NCBI RefSeq assembly: GCF_900182905.1
Contig: NZ_FXUF01000021.1
Coordinates: forward strand, 1-46,342
Origin: Anoxynatronum buryatiense
Lineage (GTDB): Bacteria > Bacillota > Clostridia > Peptostreptococcales > Tindalliaceae
Direction: 5' to 3'
Length of the DNA stretch: 46,342 nucleotides
In this document: in pieces, positions 8,006 to 16,324 of the stretch
How the letters are laid out: each line of letters begins with the position of its first letter
Position numbering within the stretch: the first letter of the stretch is position 1
The notes under the pieces: generated by a model
What the model was told of the DNA's origin: nothing
What the model saw: only the letters and a program-made list of their open reading frames with translations
The model's database searches: none
Program-made: the position numbers and the translations under genes

Positions 8006-9076
8006 ATGGACAAAAAACAGATAGTGTCAGCAGTGGTTCTGGTGGTCCTGACTGTGGGTATACTCTTCAACTTAAATGCTATGAACGCCAATGTTTCAGC
8101 GGATGCTGCAAGTTATGAAGTGACAGCGGAAGGTTACGGCGGTCCTATTCGTCTTATGGTCTACGTTAAAGACACAGAAATTGTCAACATTGAACTCTTG
8201 GAGCAAAATGAAACTCAAAACATAGGAGACAAAGCAGTTGATGAGATGATAGCAAAAATTCTTGAAAAGCAATCTGCAAATGTTGACGTACATACCGGAG
8301 CGACAGTATCTTCCAATGCAGTCATCTCTGCGGTAAATCATGCCCTTGCTGAAGCAGGTGTGCCCCTGGAGGGAGCTGGTGCAGCTCGCGAGGAGACTGG
8401 TGACGAACCTTCCGCTGACGCTGACTATGAGGCTGAAGGAATCCTTGCCATTGGTTCGGGATACGGCGGAGACGTTGTCCTTGATGTTGTGATGGATGGT
8501 GAGGAAATAGTAAACATTAAGTTGCTGGATCAAAACGAAACAGGAAATCTTGGAGATGTGGCAATTGATGCCATGATTAAGAAAATTCTCCAGGCTCAAA
8601 GCCCTGATGTAGACGTTGAATCCGGAGCTACGGTTTCGTCTCAAGCTGTTATTAAGGCTGTGGGTACGGTCACCGGTCAACAGATATCTGAGGCTGAAGC
8701 ACCCCAAGACCCTGCTGCAGCATATGATCTGGAATCTTATGAGCCGGAAGGGATCTTGGTGTCTGGCAAGGGATTTCAAGATCGTTATGACATCTATATG
8801 GACGTCATCTTTAACGGAAGCGAAATTGCAGAAATTCGCGTTATTGAACATAGGGAAACCAAAGGATTTGGTGACGGAGCATTAAGAGTAGTACCGGAAA
8901 GAATCGTTAACCAGCAAACCACCGAGGTTGATGTACAGACCGGCGCAACATGGACTTCGAATGCTGCGATGAAAATTGTTCAACAAGCAGTTGAACATGC
9001 CGGGGTATCACTTGCAGAACGTAAAAATGGAGAAGTTTCAGCGCCAACGGCGAGTAGCAGTGGAGGCGGCACCTGA
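8006..9076 (+). CDS. Membrane-anchored protein with three FMN_bind domains
   Basis: A 356-residue protein. Residues 6-24 form one membrane anchor, so the rest faces outside. Three FMN_bind repeats follow, at about 35-118, 140-222 and 247-333. Each ends in a flavinylation motif, TGATVSS (Thr100), SGATVSS (Thr209) and TGATWTS (Thr315), where ApbE-type transferases attach FMN covalently to threonine, as in NqrC and RnfG. A Ser/Gly tail ends the protein. I start it at ATG 8006, preceded by AAGAAAGGGATTGAG, not at the upstream in-frame ATG 7943 that lacks a ribosome site. It likely passes electrons outside the membrane to or from the selenoprotein encoded 105 bases downstream. Known relatives include extracellular electron-transfer flavoproteins such as PplA. 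The partner assignment is inference. Confidence 0.92.
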   Translation: MDKKQIVSAVVLVVLTVGILFNLNAMNANVSADAASYEVTAEGYGGPIRLMVYVKDTEIVNIELLEQNETQNIGDKAVDEMIAKILEKQSANVDVHTGATVSSNAVISAVNHALAEAGVPLEGAGAAREETGDEPSADADYEAEGILAIGSGYGGDVVLDVVMDGEEIVNIKLLDQNETGNLGDVAIDAMIKKILQAQSPDVDVESGATVSSQAVIKAVGTVTGQQISEAEAPQDPAAAYDLESYEPEGILVSGKGFQDRYDIYMDVIFNGSEIAEIRVIEHRETKGFGDGALRVVPERIVNQQTTEVDVQTGATWTSNAAMKIVQQAVEHAGVSLAERKNGEVSAPTASSSGGGT

Positions 9077-9181
9077 TAGACCTCTGTCTGCGGGTTCGTA
9101 GACATAATTGATTGCTCTGCTAAAAGCAAATTTATCCAGAATCACATCTTCAATATCCTTATCAAAAGGGGAGGGTCACAT

Positions 9182-9856
9182 GTGGGTGACGAAATGAAAA
9201 ACATAAGCCGAAAAGACTTTTTAAAGAAGATGGGTACCACCGTTACAGGAGTTGCTCTTCTGGGAGGAATGGGCAGTATTCTCACGGCATGCAGTGAAGA
9301 AGAGATGACCGAAGCAGCGGTGCAAATGGGACTGGATCCGGAACAGGTTCAATATCCGGTTCCTTATGTAAGAATTGATCCCGACAAAGCTGCAGAAAGA
9401 GCCTATAAGTATTATAAAGAAAAAGGTGGCTGAGGTGTTGGTACAGCCGAAGGTCTTTTCGGCTACTTAGCGGAAGAGGTAGGTTACCCTTATAACCAAA
9501 TCCCCACGATGATGTATCGTTCTTTTGCTGGTGGATTTGCCCTGGAAGCTTCTTTATGCGGAACACTTGCAGTGGCCGCCGGTTTTATCGGTTTAGTTGC
9601 CGGTGACAAACAGAATGTATTGGTAAAGGAACTTTTTGATTGGTACAAACTTGCAGAACTGCCAGTATATAACCCAGACTACCCTGACCACGCCATTACT
9701 GTTGCCGAATCCACTTTGTGCTATGATTCGGTTTCTAAATTTATTGAAAAAGAAGGGGTCGCTTTTGGCTCTTCTGAACGATCCAGCCGCTGTGCCGGTG
9801 TTGCTGCAGAAGTTGTTCGCACAACTGCAACAATCTTAAACCGAGAACTAATTTAA
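9182..9856 (+). CDS. C_GCAxxG_C_C family selenoprotein, exported (UGA = Sec at codon 84)
   Basis: A 224-residue protein if the in-frame TGA at 9431-9433 encodes selenocysteine. The frame continues without a break for 141 codons to TAA. The UGA falls where family members have their first redox cysteine (KEKGG-U-GVGTAEGLF). Later conserved parts follow: SLCGTLAVAAGFIG, LCYDSVSKF and SSERSSRCAGVAAEVV. A SECIS hairpin lies right behind the UGA. The N-terminus has a Tat-like signal (SRKDFLKKMG, one arginine replaced by lysine) and a lipobox LTAC with Cys37, so the protein is probably exported and lipid-anchored. Start GTG 9182 has GGGGAGGG seven bases upstream; ATG 9194 is too far from it. Partner is probably the triple FMN_bind protein. 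The redox reaction is unknown. Confidence 0.88.
9445..9464 (+). other. Bacterial SECIS element
   Basis: AGCCGAA and TTCGGCT form a perfect 7-bp stem around the loop GGTCTT. The GGTCT starts 18 bases after the UGA. In Escherichia coli fdhF the loop motif GGUCU also starts 18 bases after its Sec codon. Loop sequence, stem and spacing all match what SelB recognises. Confidence 0.88.
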
Positions 9857-10038
9857 CAAAAGAAGCATATTTAAAGCTGAAGAAACAGCACCAGTTAACT
9901 ACTGAAACGTCCGCCCAAAACTCTCATCAATCGATGGAAGCTTTGGTCGGACTATTCTTTTTTACGTCCAAAATCTTCATAAGGCTGTTAATTCATTGCG
10001 CGGGCAAGGGAAACATCTCCCTTTCCCTCTTAATCCTC

Positions 10039-10091
10039 CCGAAGATGGGTATATCCTTACTATCAAAAAGGTCAAGGAGTGTGACAAATGA
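10039..10091 (+). repeat. Direct repeat copy B, leader of the M20 peptidase gene
   Basis: The functional copy of the repeat at 6808-6864. It contains the ribosome binding site AAGGAG and the ATG of the M20 gene. A GAAAC-type hairpin repeat lies shortly upstream (10010-10029). The rest of 9857-10087 shows no gene. Confidence 0.6.
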
Positions 10092-11332
10092 TCAAAGCAA
10101 CAGACTATTTCCAGCGCCAAGAGTTAATCGACCTCACCAAAGACCTGCTTCGCATCCCCAGTCACACAGAGGTGGCGACCCAGGAAAAAGAAATAGCCGC
10201 CTATATGCTGGCATTTTTCAACAGGCACGGCATACAAGCTCATCTTCAACATGTGGAAAAAGAGCGGAGCAATGTGATTGCCTTCATCAAAGGGAAAAAA
10301 TCGCCGGAAGGAAAAAGCCTGATGCTCAACGGGCACATTGACACTGAAAAACCGGATGATATGAATGAAGACCTGTTTGGTGCCGAAATGAGTTCTTCAA
10401 ACATGTTTGGTGGAGAAGTCAGGCAGGGATATATCTGGGGCAGGGGGGCCGTGGATATGAAGGGCCCCGTCGCTGCCATGATGATGACGCTGGTGGTATT
10501 AAAGCGGGCAGAGCAGGAGCTGGACGGCGACATCGTTTTTTCCGGAGTGGTGGGTGAGGAAACCCGCAGCAAAGGCATGGAAAGCCTTGTGGCCTGTGAA
10601 AAATGTCTGAGTCAGCATGATATTGCACTGGATGGCGCCGTGGTGGGTGAACCCACCGACTTTCAATATGTGGCCAGCCACCGTGGCTTGGTATGGCTGG
10701 ACATCAAGTTTAAGGGTAAAGGAGCCCACAGCGGCAAACCTCATCAAGGCGTCAATGCCATCGAAAAAGCCGTCGCGTTTTTGAACATCGTCAAAGAGGA
10801 ACTATATCCCAAATTACGGGAGCGCAGGCATGATTTTATGGGCACCTCTGTGATGAATATTGGTACCATCAAAGGAGGCACCGGCCAGTCAACAGTGGCG
10901 GAGGAAGCCCTTGTGAGGCTGGACCGCCGCTATGTGGAAGGAGAAACCCTGGATTCTGTCATTCAGGAATACCAAGACATTGCCAACAAAATGACTCAGG
11001 AAGATCCCAGCTTCAGCATTGAAATCAGCCGCACACCAGAAAGCGTTTCGGTACTGCCCCATCCGCCCCTTCATACAGAGATGGATGAATCCATCGTTTT
11101 GGCCGTTAAGAGGGCCCTCCAGCAGGTGCTGGGGCACGAGCCGGAAGTACACACAGAATATGGCTGGACAGACGGTGCACTGATCTCCAAATACATGAAA
11201 ATACCCACCGTGGTCTTTGGTCCTGGCGACATTGCACTGGCCCATACAGCAGAGGAAAAAATTGATATCGACGACCTGGTGAAAAGTGTGGAAGTGTACA
11301 CCCATATCGCCGACGAATTTTGTGTGTTTTAG
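10088..11332 (+). CDS. M20 family zinc peptidase/deacylase (ArgE/DapE-like)
   Basis: A 414-residue enzyme. Zinc ligands and catalytic residues are in place: LNGHIDTEKP (His83, Asp85), WGRGAVDMKGPVAAM (Asp123), VVGEETRSKGM (Glu157/Glu158), VVGEPTDFQYV and a C-terminal GDIALAHTAEE histidine. The dimerisation domain lies at about 195-310. Members hydrolyse N-acyl amino acids or small peptides in the cytoplasm; the exact substrate is not evident. It could relate to the 5-oxoprolinase genes nearby, since both handle acylated or cyclised amino acids, but that is speculative. The ATG follows CAAGGAGTGTGACAA. Its stop overlaps by four bases the stop of the convergent GyrI-like gene. Confidence 0.92.
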   Translation: MIKATDYFQRQELIDLTKDLLRIPSHTEVATQEKEIAAYMLAFFNRHGIQAHLQHVEKERSNVIAFIKGKKSPEGKSLMLNGHIDTEKPDDMNEDLFGAEMSSSNMFGGEVRQGYIWGRGAVDMKGPVAAMMMTLVVLKRAEQELDGDIVFSGVVGEETRSKGMESLVACEKCLSQHDIALDGAVVGEPTDFQYVASHRGLVWLDIKFKGKGAHSGKPHQGVNAIEKAVAFLNIVKEELYPKLRERRHDFMGTSVMNIGTIKGGTGQSTVAEEALVRLDRRYVEGETLDSVIQEYQDIANKMTQEDPSFSIEISRTPESVSVLPHPPLHTEMDESIVLAVKRALQQVLGHEPEVHTEYGWTDGALISKYMKIPTVVFGPGDIALAHTAEEKIDIDDLVKSVEVYTHIADEFCVF

Positions 11333-11799
11333 CAGAGAATCGGTACCACCATCTGGGTCAACAGTTCACTCTCAGAGCGGTTTTCATCATTTAGATAATA
11401 ATGGTATATACCGCCTTGTTGCTCATACCCTTGTGCTGCGATCCACTGCAAAATTTCCATCATCAACGGGTCGGTATCCGTGTATGCGCCTAAAAAAATG
11501 CCTGTCACCACTTTCCGGGCAGGGATAACAGATCCCCCAATATCACCTTCCCCTGTCATTGGTTTAGCAACAGGAAAGCCCATTTCCACATCCAGATTCG
11601 CAAGATCAACATTATGAAAGCAGACAAATGGACCGCCGGAGAACAGCAGACCGTTTCGATCTGCATACGCCATTATTTTCCCATAGGCTTGCCCGGCAGT
11701 ACTTGGGTAATCATCGAAATGGATGGTGGTGCGAATTGACAGAACATGCTGCTCCGGTTGCTCAAATAGGTTTATCTTTGAAATGATTGCCACATTCAT
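11329..11799 (-). CDS. GyrI-like small-molecule-binding domain protein
   Basis: A 156-residue stand-alone effector-binding domain of the GyrI/SbmC superfamily. It has the pattern HVLSIRTTIHFDDYP, an AGQAYGKIMAYADRNG helix, then DVEMGFPVAKPMTGEGDI and a C-terminal GGIYHYYLND segment, matching the two SHS2-like modules. Stand-alone members bind or hydrolyse small hydrophobic compounds. It starts 10 bases after the AraC-type regulator gene on the same strand and has its own GAGGAGGTAATGA ribosome site, so the pair forms an operon in which both products carry GyrI-like domains. Ligand unknown. Confidence 0.82.
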   Translation of the reverse strand: MNVAIISKINLFEQPEQHVLSIRTTIHFDDYPSTAGQAYGKIMAYADRNGLLFSGGPFVCFHNVDLANLDVEMGFPVAKPMTGEGDIGGSVIPARKVVTGIFLGAYTDTDPLMMEILQWIAAQGYEQQGGIYHYYLNDENRSESELLTQMVVPILC

Positions 11800-11809
11800 T
11801 ACCTCCTCA

Positions 11810-13162
11810 TTATTTCCTTTTTATCCCTCTTCGAATGGCGATACATTGCTTAACATCCTCCAACACTGCATCCTCTGTCACATGAATCATAAGCCACTTC
11901 TGGCCCATACCGATTTTCGTTTCATGATACAACTGCTGGAGGTATTCTGTGAAAAATGGGAGCATCATTTCGGTCTCTGCCCGTTCGCGTTCGCCAATCA
12001 CAATGAGGGCAATAAAAGATCCCTCCATGGGATAGAGGGTGCACAAAGTACGACCAGCCTTTTTATACTTCACATTCCATCCATGCTGCATGGAACATCC
12101 GCTGTATTCCAGCACCGGTTTGCTCTGATATGCCGTCTCCACATACGTACACAATTGTTCCCATAACGGGCTATTCACATACTGACTGATGGTTTCTGGT
12201 GACGGCTTCTGTGTTCCGTTGCTTTTATCCCACGTTTCCCGCCTTCTCATCTTCTTTTGCGATGCACTTAACGGTATCCACTGTTCCATATAACTTGCGT
12301 CAGGACTCTTACCGTCATACAACTCCACCACGAAATCACCACAATCCAGGCTGTGCTTTTTCATCCAACCGCTCATGAATGCGGCCGCTTTGAAAACTGC
12401 AGAACCGATCAACTCTTCAAAATTTTTCGCCTCAAAACAGCAAACAACATAGTCGCCACAAGGAAGCGTGTAAGAAGTATATCCCATTGTCTCCACATCT
12501 CCGGCCGTTTCGGCTCCGGCCATGTAGGTACAGCAGCCTTCTCTGGCATCTCCCATATACAGAACACCGCACTCATTGCCATTCGGAAGCAAATGTGGAA
12601 GGCTCATTTTTTGACGGTGAAAGTCGTCCCATATGATCCCTGTGGTGGCAATGCCGGTGGTTTTGCCACCAGCCAATTCCGTAACAGGTACTTCGCCTGC
12701 AATTCCGATAAAAGTGCGCGGTTGATTCAGCCTTCTGCGAGTTACTTCAACGACGATTCCATCTGCAATCAACGGTACATCTTCGTCGACCATAACATAG
12801 TTTAAAAGCAGGTCCGGTTTGATAAATTGATTGAGGATCACAGGTCGATCCCGATATTCCTTCGGTGTCATGCCGTAAAGCTCTTTAAACGTTCGGGTAA
12901 AATTGGCATGGTCTGAAAATCCACAATTAAGCGCCACATCGATAATGCGTTTTTCTTTATTTTTAAGTTCTTCCGATGCTTTTGCCAGTCTGCGCAACTT
13001 CACATACTCTTGAACCGATTTCTTTACCAGGCGCCGAAACAGGCGCTGAAAATAGTATGGTGATAAATCTGCCACACTGGCAAGAATCTCGATTTTAATG
13101 TCTTCCGATAAACTTTTCTCTATGTAATCCAGCGATTTTTGTATGGCTTCCCATGCGTGCAT
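11810..13162 (-). CDS. AraC-type regulator with GyrI-like and DUF3788-like domains
   Basis: A 450-residue protein with three parts. Residues 1-110 are an AraC DNA-binding domain (two helix-turn-helices: SPYYFQRLFRRLVKKSVQEY and DVALNCGFSDHANFTRTFKE with the closing YGMTPKEYR). Residues about 125-285 form a GyrI-like effector domain. Residues about 300-450 resemble DUF3788 (LEYSGCSMQHGWNVKYKKAG, RTLCTLYPMEGSFIALIVIG). The ATG is preceded by GGGAGGAGGTGAGTAG. The N-terminal position of the DNA-binding domain is usual for Rob/SoxS-related GyrI fusions. It probably senses a small hydrophobic or cationic compound and controls itself and the GyrI-like gene behind it. The ligand is not known. Confidence 0.88.
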   Translation of the reverse strand: MHAWEAIQKSLDYIEKSLSEDIKIEILASVADLSPYYFQRLFRRLVKKSVQEYVKLRRLAKASEELKNKEKRIIDVALNCGFSDHANFTRTFKELYGMTPKEYRDRPVILNQFIKPDLLLNYVMVDEDVPLIADGIVVEVTRRRLNQPRTFIGIAGEVPVTELAGGKTTGIATTGIIWDDFHRQKMSLPHLLPNGNECGVLYMGDAREGCCTYMAGAETAGDVETMGYTSYTLPCGDYVVCCFEAKNFEELIGSAVFKAAAFMSGWMKKHSLDCGDFVVELYDGKSPDASYMEQWIPLSASQKKMRRRETWDKSNGTQKPSPETISQYVNSPLWEQLCTYVETAYQSKPVLEYSGCSMQHGWNVKYKKAGRTLCTLYPMEGSFIALIVIGERERAETEMMLPFFTEYLQQLYHETKIGMGQKWLMIHVTEDAVLEDVKQCIAIRRGIKRK

Positions 13163-13500
13163 CTACTCACCTCCTCCCTGATCTACAGGATAACAGAAAT
13201 CAAGCCTGTTCACTTGTCACACAATGCTCTTTTTGAATTTCGAATGTTCTTTCAGCTCTTTTACCATCCCATAGTCTTACCGATTCTCTGATTTAATGGC
13301 CTAGAGACTGGTCCACAGCATACCCACCATCTCACCTTCAACCTCAGCCACCAGGCTTATATGTATCTACAACTCAATCCTTGCCACATCTTCCAGCATC
13401 TTTTTCAGAATACCCTTGAATCGACACGACATACTTAGAGAAAAACAGGAACAGGGACAGGAGAAACGTCCTCCTGTCCGAAAATAATGTCTCCTTGTTC
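13163..13500. other. Intergenic region, no gene seen
   Basis: The 338 bases between the AraC-type gene and pxpA hold no supported gene. The only structure I see is the GGACAGGA / TCCTGTCC hairpin at 13455-13479. Confidence 0.6.
13455..13479. repeat. REP-like hairpin repeat unit
   Basis: GGACAGGA pairs with TCCTGTCC around a 9-base loop GAAACGTCC. The loop and right arm (GAAACGTCCTCCTGTCC) resemble units at 6745, 7682 and 10010, so this is a dispersed short repeat as well as a possible terminator after pxpA. No T-run follows on either strand. Confidence 0.55.
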
Positions 13501-14253
13501 TTATTCGTTGAGGTTGGCGATCATCACATTGTTTTCCCGCAACACTTCATTCACTTTCCTGGCCACTTCCACGGCATTGGGTGCATCGCCGTGGAGGCAG
13601 ACGGTGACGCCGTTGGCCTCAATCACTTTTCCGCTGATGGTGTTAATCTTTTTCTCCCTGGCCACCATCAAGGCCCGTTCAGCCACTTCTTCCGGCGTTC
13701 TTGCTTTTTTTGTCCGTTCAATAACCCAGTTGCCTTCATCGTCATAGCTCAGGTCTATGAGGATTTCCGGTGCCAGCTTCATCCCCAGTTCTTTGCCCCT
13801 TTCGAAAGCGGGGGCGCTGGGGGGCAGCATGATCCAGAGATCCGGGTTGTATTCACGAATTGCCTGGTAAAAGGGGTCGATGTACTCCTCATACTCAGTC
13901 ACCATGCGGTACAGGATGCCATGAGCTTTGACATGCTGCATTTCCATGTTGTGGATTTTCAAGAAGGCTTCCATGGCGCCGATTTGGTACAGGGTGTCTG
14001 TGCGCAGTTCATCCGGGGTGATTTTCATTTCCCGCCTGCCGAAGCCTTGCCGGTCGGGCAGTCCCAGGTGGGCGCCCACGGCCACATTGTATTGTTTGGC
14101 CCATTTAATGGTTTTTTCCAGCACAAGGGGGTCTCCGGCATGAAAGCCGCAGGCAATGTTTGCAGAAGATATGTACTGCATGACTTCTTCATCATTGCCA
14201 AGGGTGTATCTGCCAAAGCTTTCCCCCATATCAACGTTAATGTCAATCTTCAT
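13501..14253 (-). CDS. pxpA: 5-oxoprolinase subunit PxpA (LamB/YcsF family)
   Basis: A 250-residue protein of the LamB/YcsF family. The start MKIDINVDMGESFGRYTLG and the segments SSANIACGFHAGDP, VGAHLGLPDRQGFGRR and VKAHGILYRM are family signatures. With PxpB and PxpC it forms the prokaryotic ATP-dependent 5-oxoprolinase that opens pyroglutamate to glutamate; PxpA acts on the phosphorylated intermediate. I start it at ATG 14253, which has GGGAGGG seven bases upstream; an upstream in-frame ATG at 14331 lies within pxpC and lacks a site. The gap to pxpC is 22 bases. It is the last gene of the operon. Confidence 0.95.
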   Translation of the reverse strand: MKIDINVDMGESFGRYTLGNDEEVMQYISSANIACGFHAGDPLVLEKTIKWAKQYNVAVGAHLGLPDRQGFGRREMKITPDELRTDTLYQIGAMEAFLKIHNMEMQHVKAHGILYRMVTEYEEYIDPFYQAIREYNPDLWIMLPPSAPAFERGKELGMKLAPEILIDLSYDDEGNWVIERTKKARTPEEVAERALMVAREKKINTISGKVIEANGVTVCLHGDAPNAVEVARKVNEVLRENNVMIANLNE

Positions 14254-14275
14254 CTTTGTTCCCTCCCTTCCGGGT

Positions 14276-15262
14276 TTACCGTTCCACCACGTCTTCTGTG
14301 AACAGTTTTCGCTGCGCTTTTCTGGCTTCAACCGCTTCTTCCATGGTCACCTGTTTAAATTTGACGTAGTCTCTGCCTGGGGCACACTGACCAATTTTCC
14401 ATAAATCCGCGTTGATGATGTTCAGGGCGCACATATACCCTCCCAGGGTGGGGCCGTCTGCAATCAAGATCACCGGAGTGTTGCCGGTGATGTTAAGGGC
14501 CCCCCGCATGTTGTAAGCGTGGTCCACAATATTGGAAGGGTGGCTTCCCCCAACGCCGCCACTGTCCCTGGCAAAGAAGTAATCCGGCAGGGGGTCCAAC
14601 CGGCAGGCCGACCGATTGGATTTTTCTGACACCTGGAAGGGGGTGCTGAACAGGTATTCCATGCCTTCCAGGGTGGCAAAGTCAGGGTATGCGTTCATCC
14701 CCACCACCGAGCGCACTTCAAACTCATTGGAGTATTCCGGAATCACACTTTTCTTAAGTTTTCGCCCTGCCAGTTGCTCCAGTTCTTTTGGGGGTGTTCC
14801 GATCTTCAGCTCATCCCCTTCTTTCAGCTGCCTTCCTTCATACCCTCCATAGCTGCCAAAGATACAGGTGGATTTACTGCCCAGGTATACTGGTACGTCG
14901 ATTCCCCCTGCAACGGCCAGGTATGATCTGAACCCGGTTTTTCCATAAATACCGCACTTAAGCACATCGCCTTTGTTTACTTTAACGGATTCCCACAGGG
15001 GCATTGGTTGGTTGTTTAACCTGGGTTTCATGTCGGTACCGGTGATGGCAATCACCGCAGCCTTTTCAAAGCTTACCCAGAATTGCCCCACGGCAATTTC
15101 CAGGCCCGCTTCACCCACGTCATTGCCCACCAGCAAATTGGCATATTCCAACGCCACATTGTCCATGGCGCCTGACGGGGCCATACCCTTTCCCAGGTAC
15201 CCCAGCCGGCCGGGCCAGTCTTCCACAAGTGTTTGGAATCCTCCTTTGATTACTTTAAGCAT
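14276..15262 (-). CDS. pxpC: 5-oxoprolinase subunit PxpC (KipA-like carboxyltransferase fold)
   Basis: A 328-residue protein of the KipA/urea amidolyase carboxyltransferase family. Recognisable parts are LKVIKGGFQTLVEDWPGRLG at the start, GMAPSGAMDNVALEYANLLVGN, GIYGKTGFRSYLAVAGGIDV and IADGPTLGGYMCALNII. With PxpB it forms the kinase-like part of 5-oxoprolinase. The ATG follows AGGGAGGTTATCAA. It lies 42 bases after pxpB. The fold is shared with biotin-dependent carboxyltransferases, which matters because a biotin-carrier gene is in the same operon. Confidence 0.95.
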   Translation of the reverse strand: MLKVIKGGFQTLVEDWPGRLGYLGKGMAPSGAMDNVALEYANLLVGNDVGEAGLEIAVGQFWVSFEKAAVIAITGTDMKPRLNNQPMPLWESVKVNKGDVLKCGIYGKTGFRSYLAVAGGIDVPVYLGSKSTCIFGSYGGYEGRQLKEGDELKIGTPPKELEQLAGRKLKKSVIPEYSNEFEVRSVVGMNAYPDFATLEGMEYLFSTPFQVSEKSNRSACRLDPLPDYFFARDSGGVGGSHPSNIVDHAYNMRGALNITGNTPVILIADGPTLGGYMCALNIINADLWKIGQCAPGRDYVKFKQVTMEEAVEARKAQRKLFTEDVVER

Positions 15263-15304
15263 TTGATAACCTCCCTGCTTTTCGTCTCTGGATATCGCAG
15301 CCCT

Positions 15305-16291
15305 TTACAGCTTGGGAGCTGTGGCAGCACCTTCCGCCTGTTTTTTCAGATAAGCTTCTGTTTCACTCTTGATGTCTTCCCGGTTCAGCCATTCAATATA
15401 GTCTTTCACCACAATACTGCCTTCTTCAATGTCGTACCGGTAATCTGTCTTGTCGTGAACATGGTCATAAATATCCAGTACTTCCTTTTCGGTGGCTTCG
15501 AAGAAGCGAATGCGGTCGGCGTTTCGGTAGAGGAAAGGCCCCTCCTTAAACTGGGGGTGCTTCATGGCAAACTGGAAGGTGGGGATGGTGCGTCCAAAGA
15601 GCTGGTACCCGCCGCCGGTGGCCGTGGTGTAGGTGAAGACACAGGGGCCGCCGATACCCACAGAACCTTCCGGTGTCCATGTGCGGGGCGGGTTGTATTT
15701 GGGCACCACCAGGGCGCACCGGGGGTCCAGGGGCCAGAAAAAACCGCCTCCCGGCCAAAACCCGCAACCGCTGTTAAACCATTCTGTTCCCAGCAGCATC
15801 TTCTTCACTTCTTCTTTGGTCACCCCATTGCACAGAGCAATGTATTCCAGGTTATATCCGTCGATGATATTGGGGGCATCAGGTCGAATGCTCTGGGCAT
15901 ATTTTTCCACGGCTTTTTTCGTCTCGCTGTCTTCAAAGGCGATGGGCAGGTTGATCAGCCGGGATTCAACCACCACATCGTCAATGCCTTTAAAGGATTC
16001 TTCCGTTTCTTTGATTACTTCAATCAGTTCCTGTGCGGTGATTTCTAAAGGGTCAAAATGAAACATGTTGGTACGCAGGCCCGGTACCGTCTCAATCAGG
16101 CCTTTAACATGTTTCTCTTTGATGGCGCTGTCAACCGCCAGCATGCGGAAGGAGTCTGGCACATACAGCACTTGCTCATGGCCGTATTCCACCTGCAAAA
16201 ATCCATCTCCAGCCTGTCGGAACAAAACTTCTTTCCTGTCATTGTCCTGGGGCAGGGTATCCATTATCGTTTCATAGCCTTGGGGTTTCAT
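15305..16291 (-). CDS. pxpB: 5-oxoprolinase subunit PxpB (KipI-like)
   Basis: A 328-residue KipI/allophanate hydrolase subunit 1-like protein. The C-terminal half holds the family core: NGVTKEEVKKMLLGTEW, GFWPGGGFFWPLDPRC, VPKYNPPRTWTPEGSVGIGG and TGGGYQLFGRTIPTFQ. At 328 residues it is longer than the usual 220-250, with about 100 extra N-terminal residues of a second lobe (FLQVEYGHEQVLYVPDSFRM). I choose ATG 16291 because AGGAGG lies six bases upstream; the in-frame ATG at 16318 has none. It lies 33 bases after the biotin-carrier gene. It pairs with PxpC in pyroglutamate cleavage or a related carboxylation. Confidence 0.93.
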   Translation of the reverse strand: MKPQGYETIMDTLPQDNDRKEVLFRQAGDGFLQVEYGHEQVLYVPDSFRMLAVDSAIKEKHVKGLIETVPGLRTNMFHFDPLEITAQELIEVIKETEESFKGIDDVVVESRLINLPIAFEDSETKKAVEKYAQSIRPDAPNIIDGYNLEYIALCNGVTKEEVKKMLLGTEWFNSGCGFWPGGGFFWPLDPRCALVVPKYNPPRTWTPEGSVGIGGPCVFTYTTATGGGYQLFGRTIPTFQFAMKHPQFKEGPFLYRNADRIRFFEATEKEVLDIYDHVHDKTDYRYDIEEGSIVVKDYIEWLNREDIKSETEAYLKKQAEGAATAPKL

Positions 16292-16324
16292 GAACAACCT
16301 CCTGTTCTGTCCATCCATTCGCCA

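Noticed and set aside
9431-9433. TGA as a true stop making 9182-9433 and 9509-9856 two genes or a pseudogene
   Set aside because: The frame continues with conserved family motifs, the UGA is at a redox-cysteine position and a SECIS hairpin follows at the standard distance.
13495-14301. 268-codon plus-strand frame
   Set aside because: Antisense shadow of pxpA, rich in His and Phe as expected from reverse reading.
15233-16061. Long plus-strand frames of 142-271 codons
   Set aside because: They lie antisense to pxpB, have low-complexity composition and no ribosome sites.
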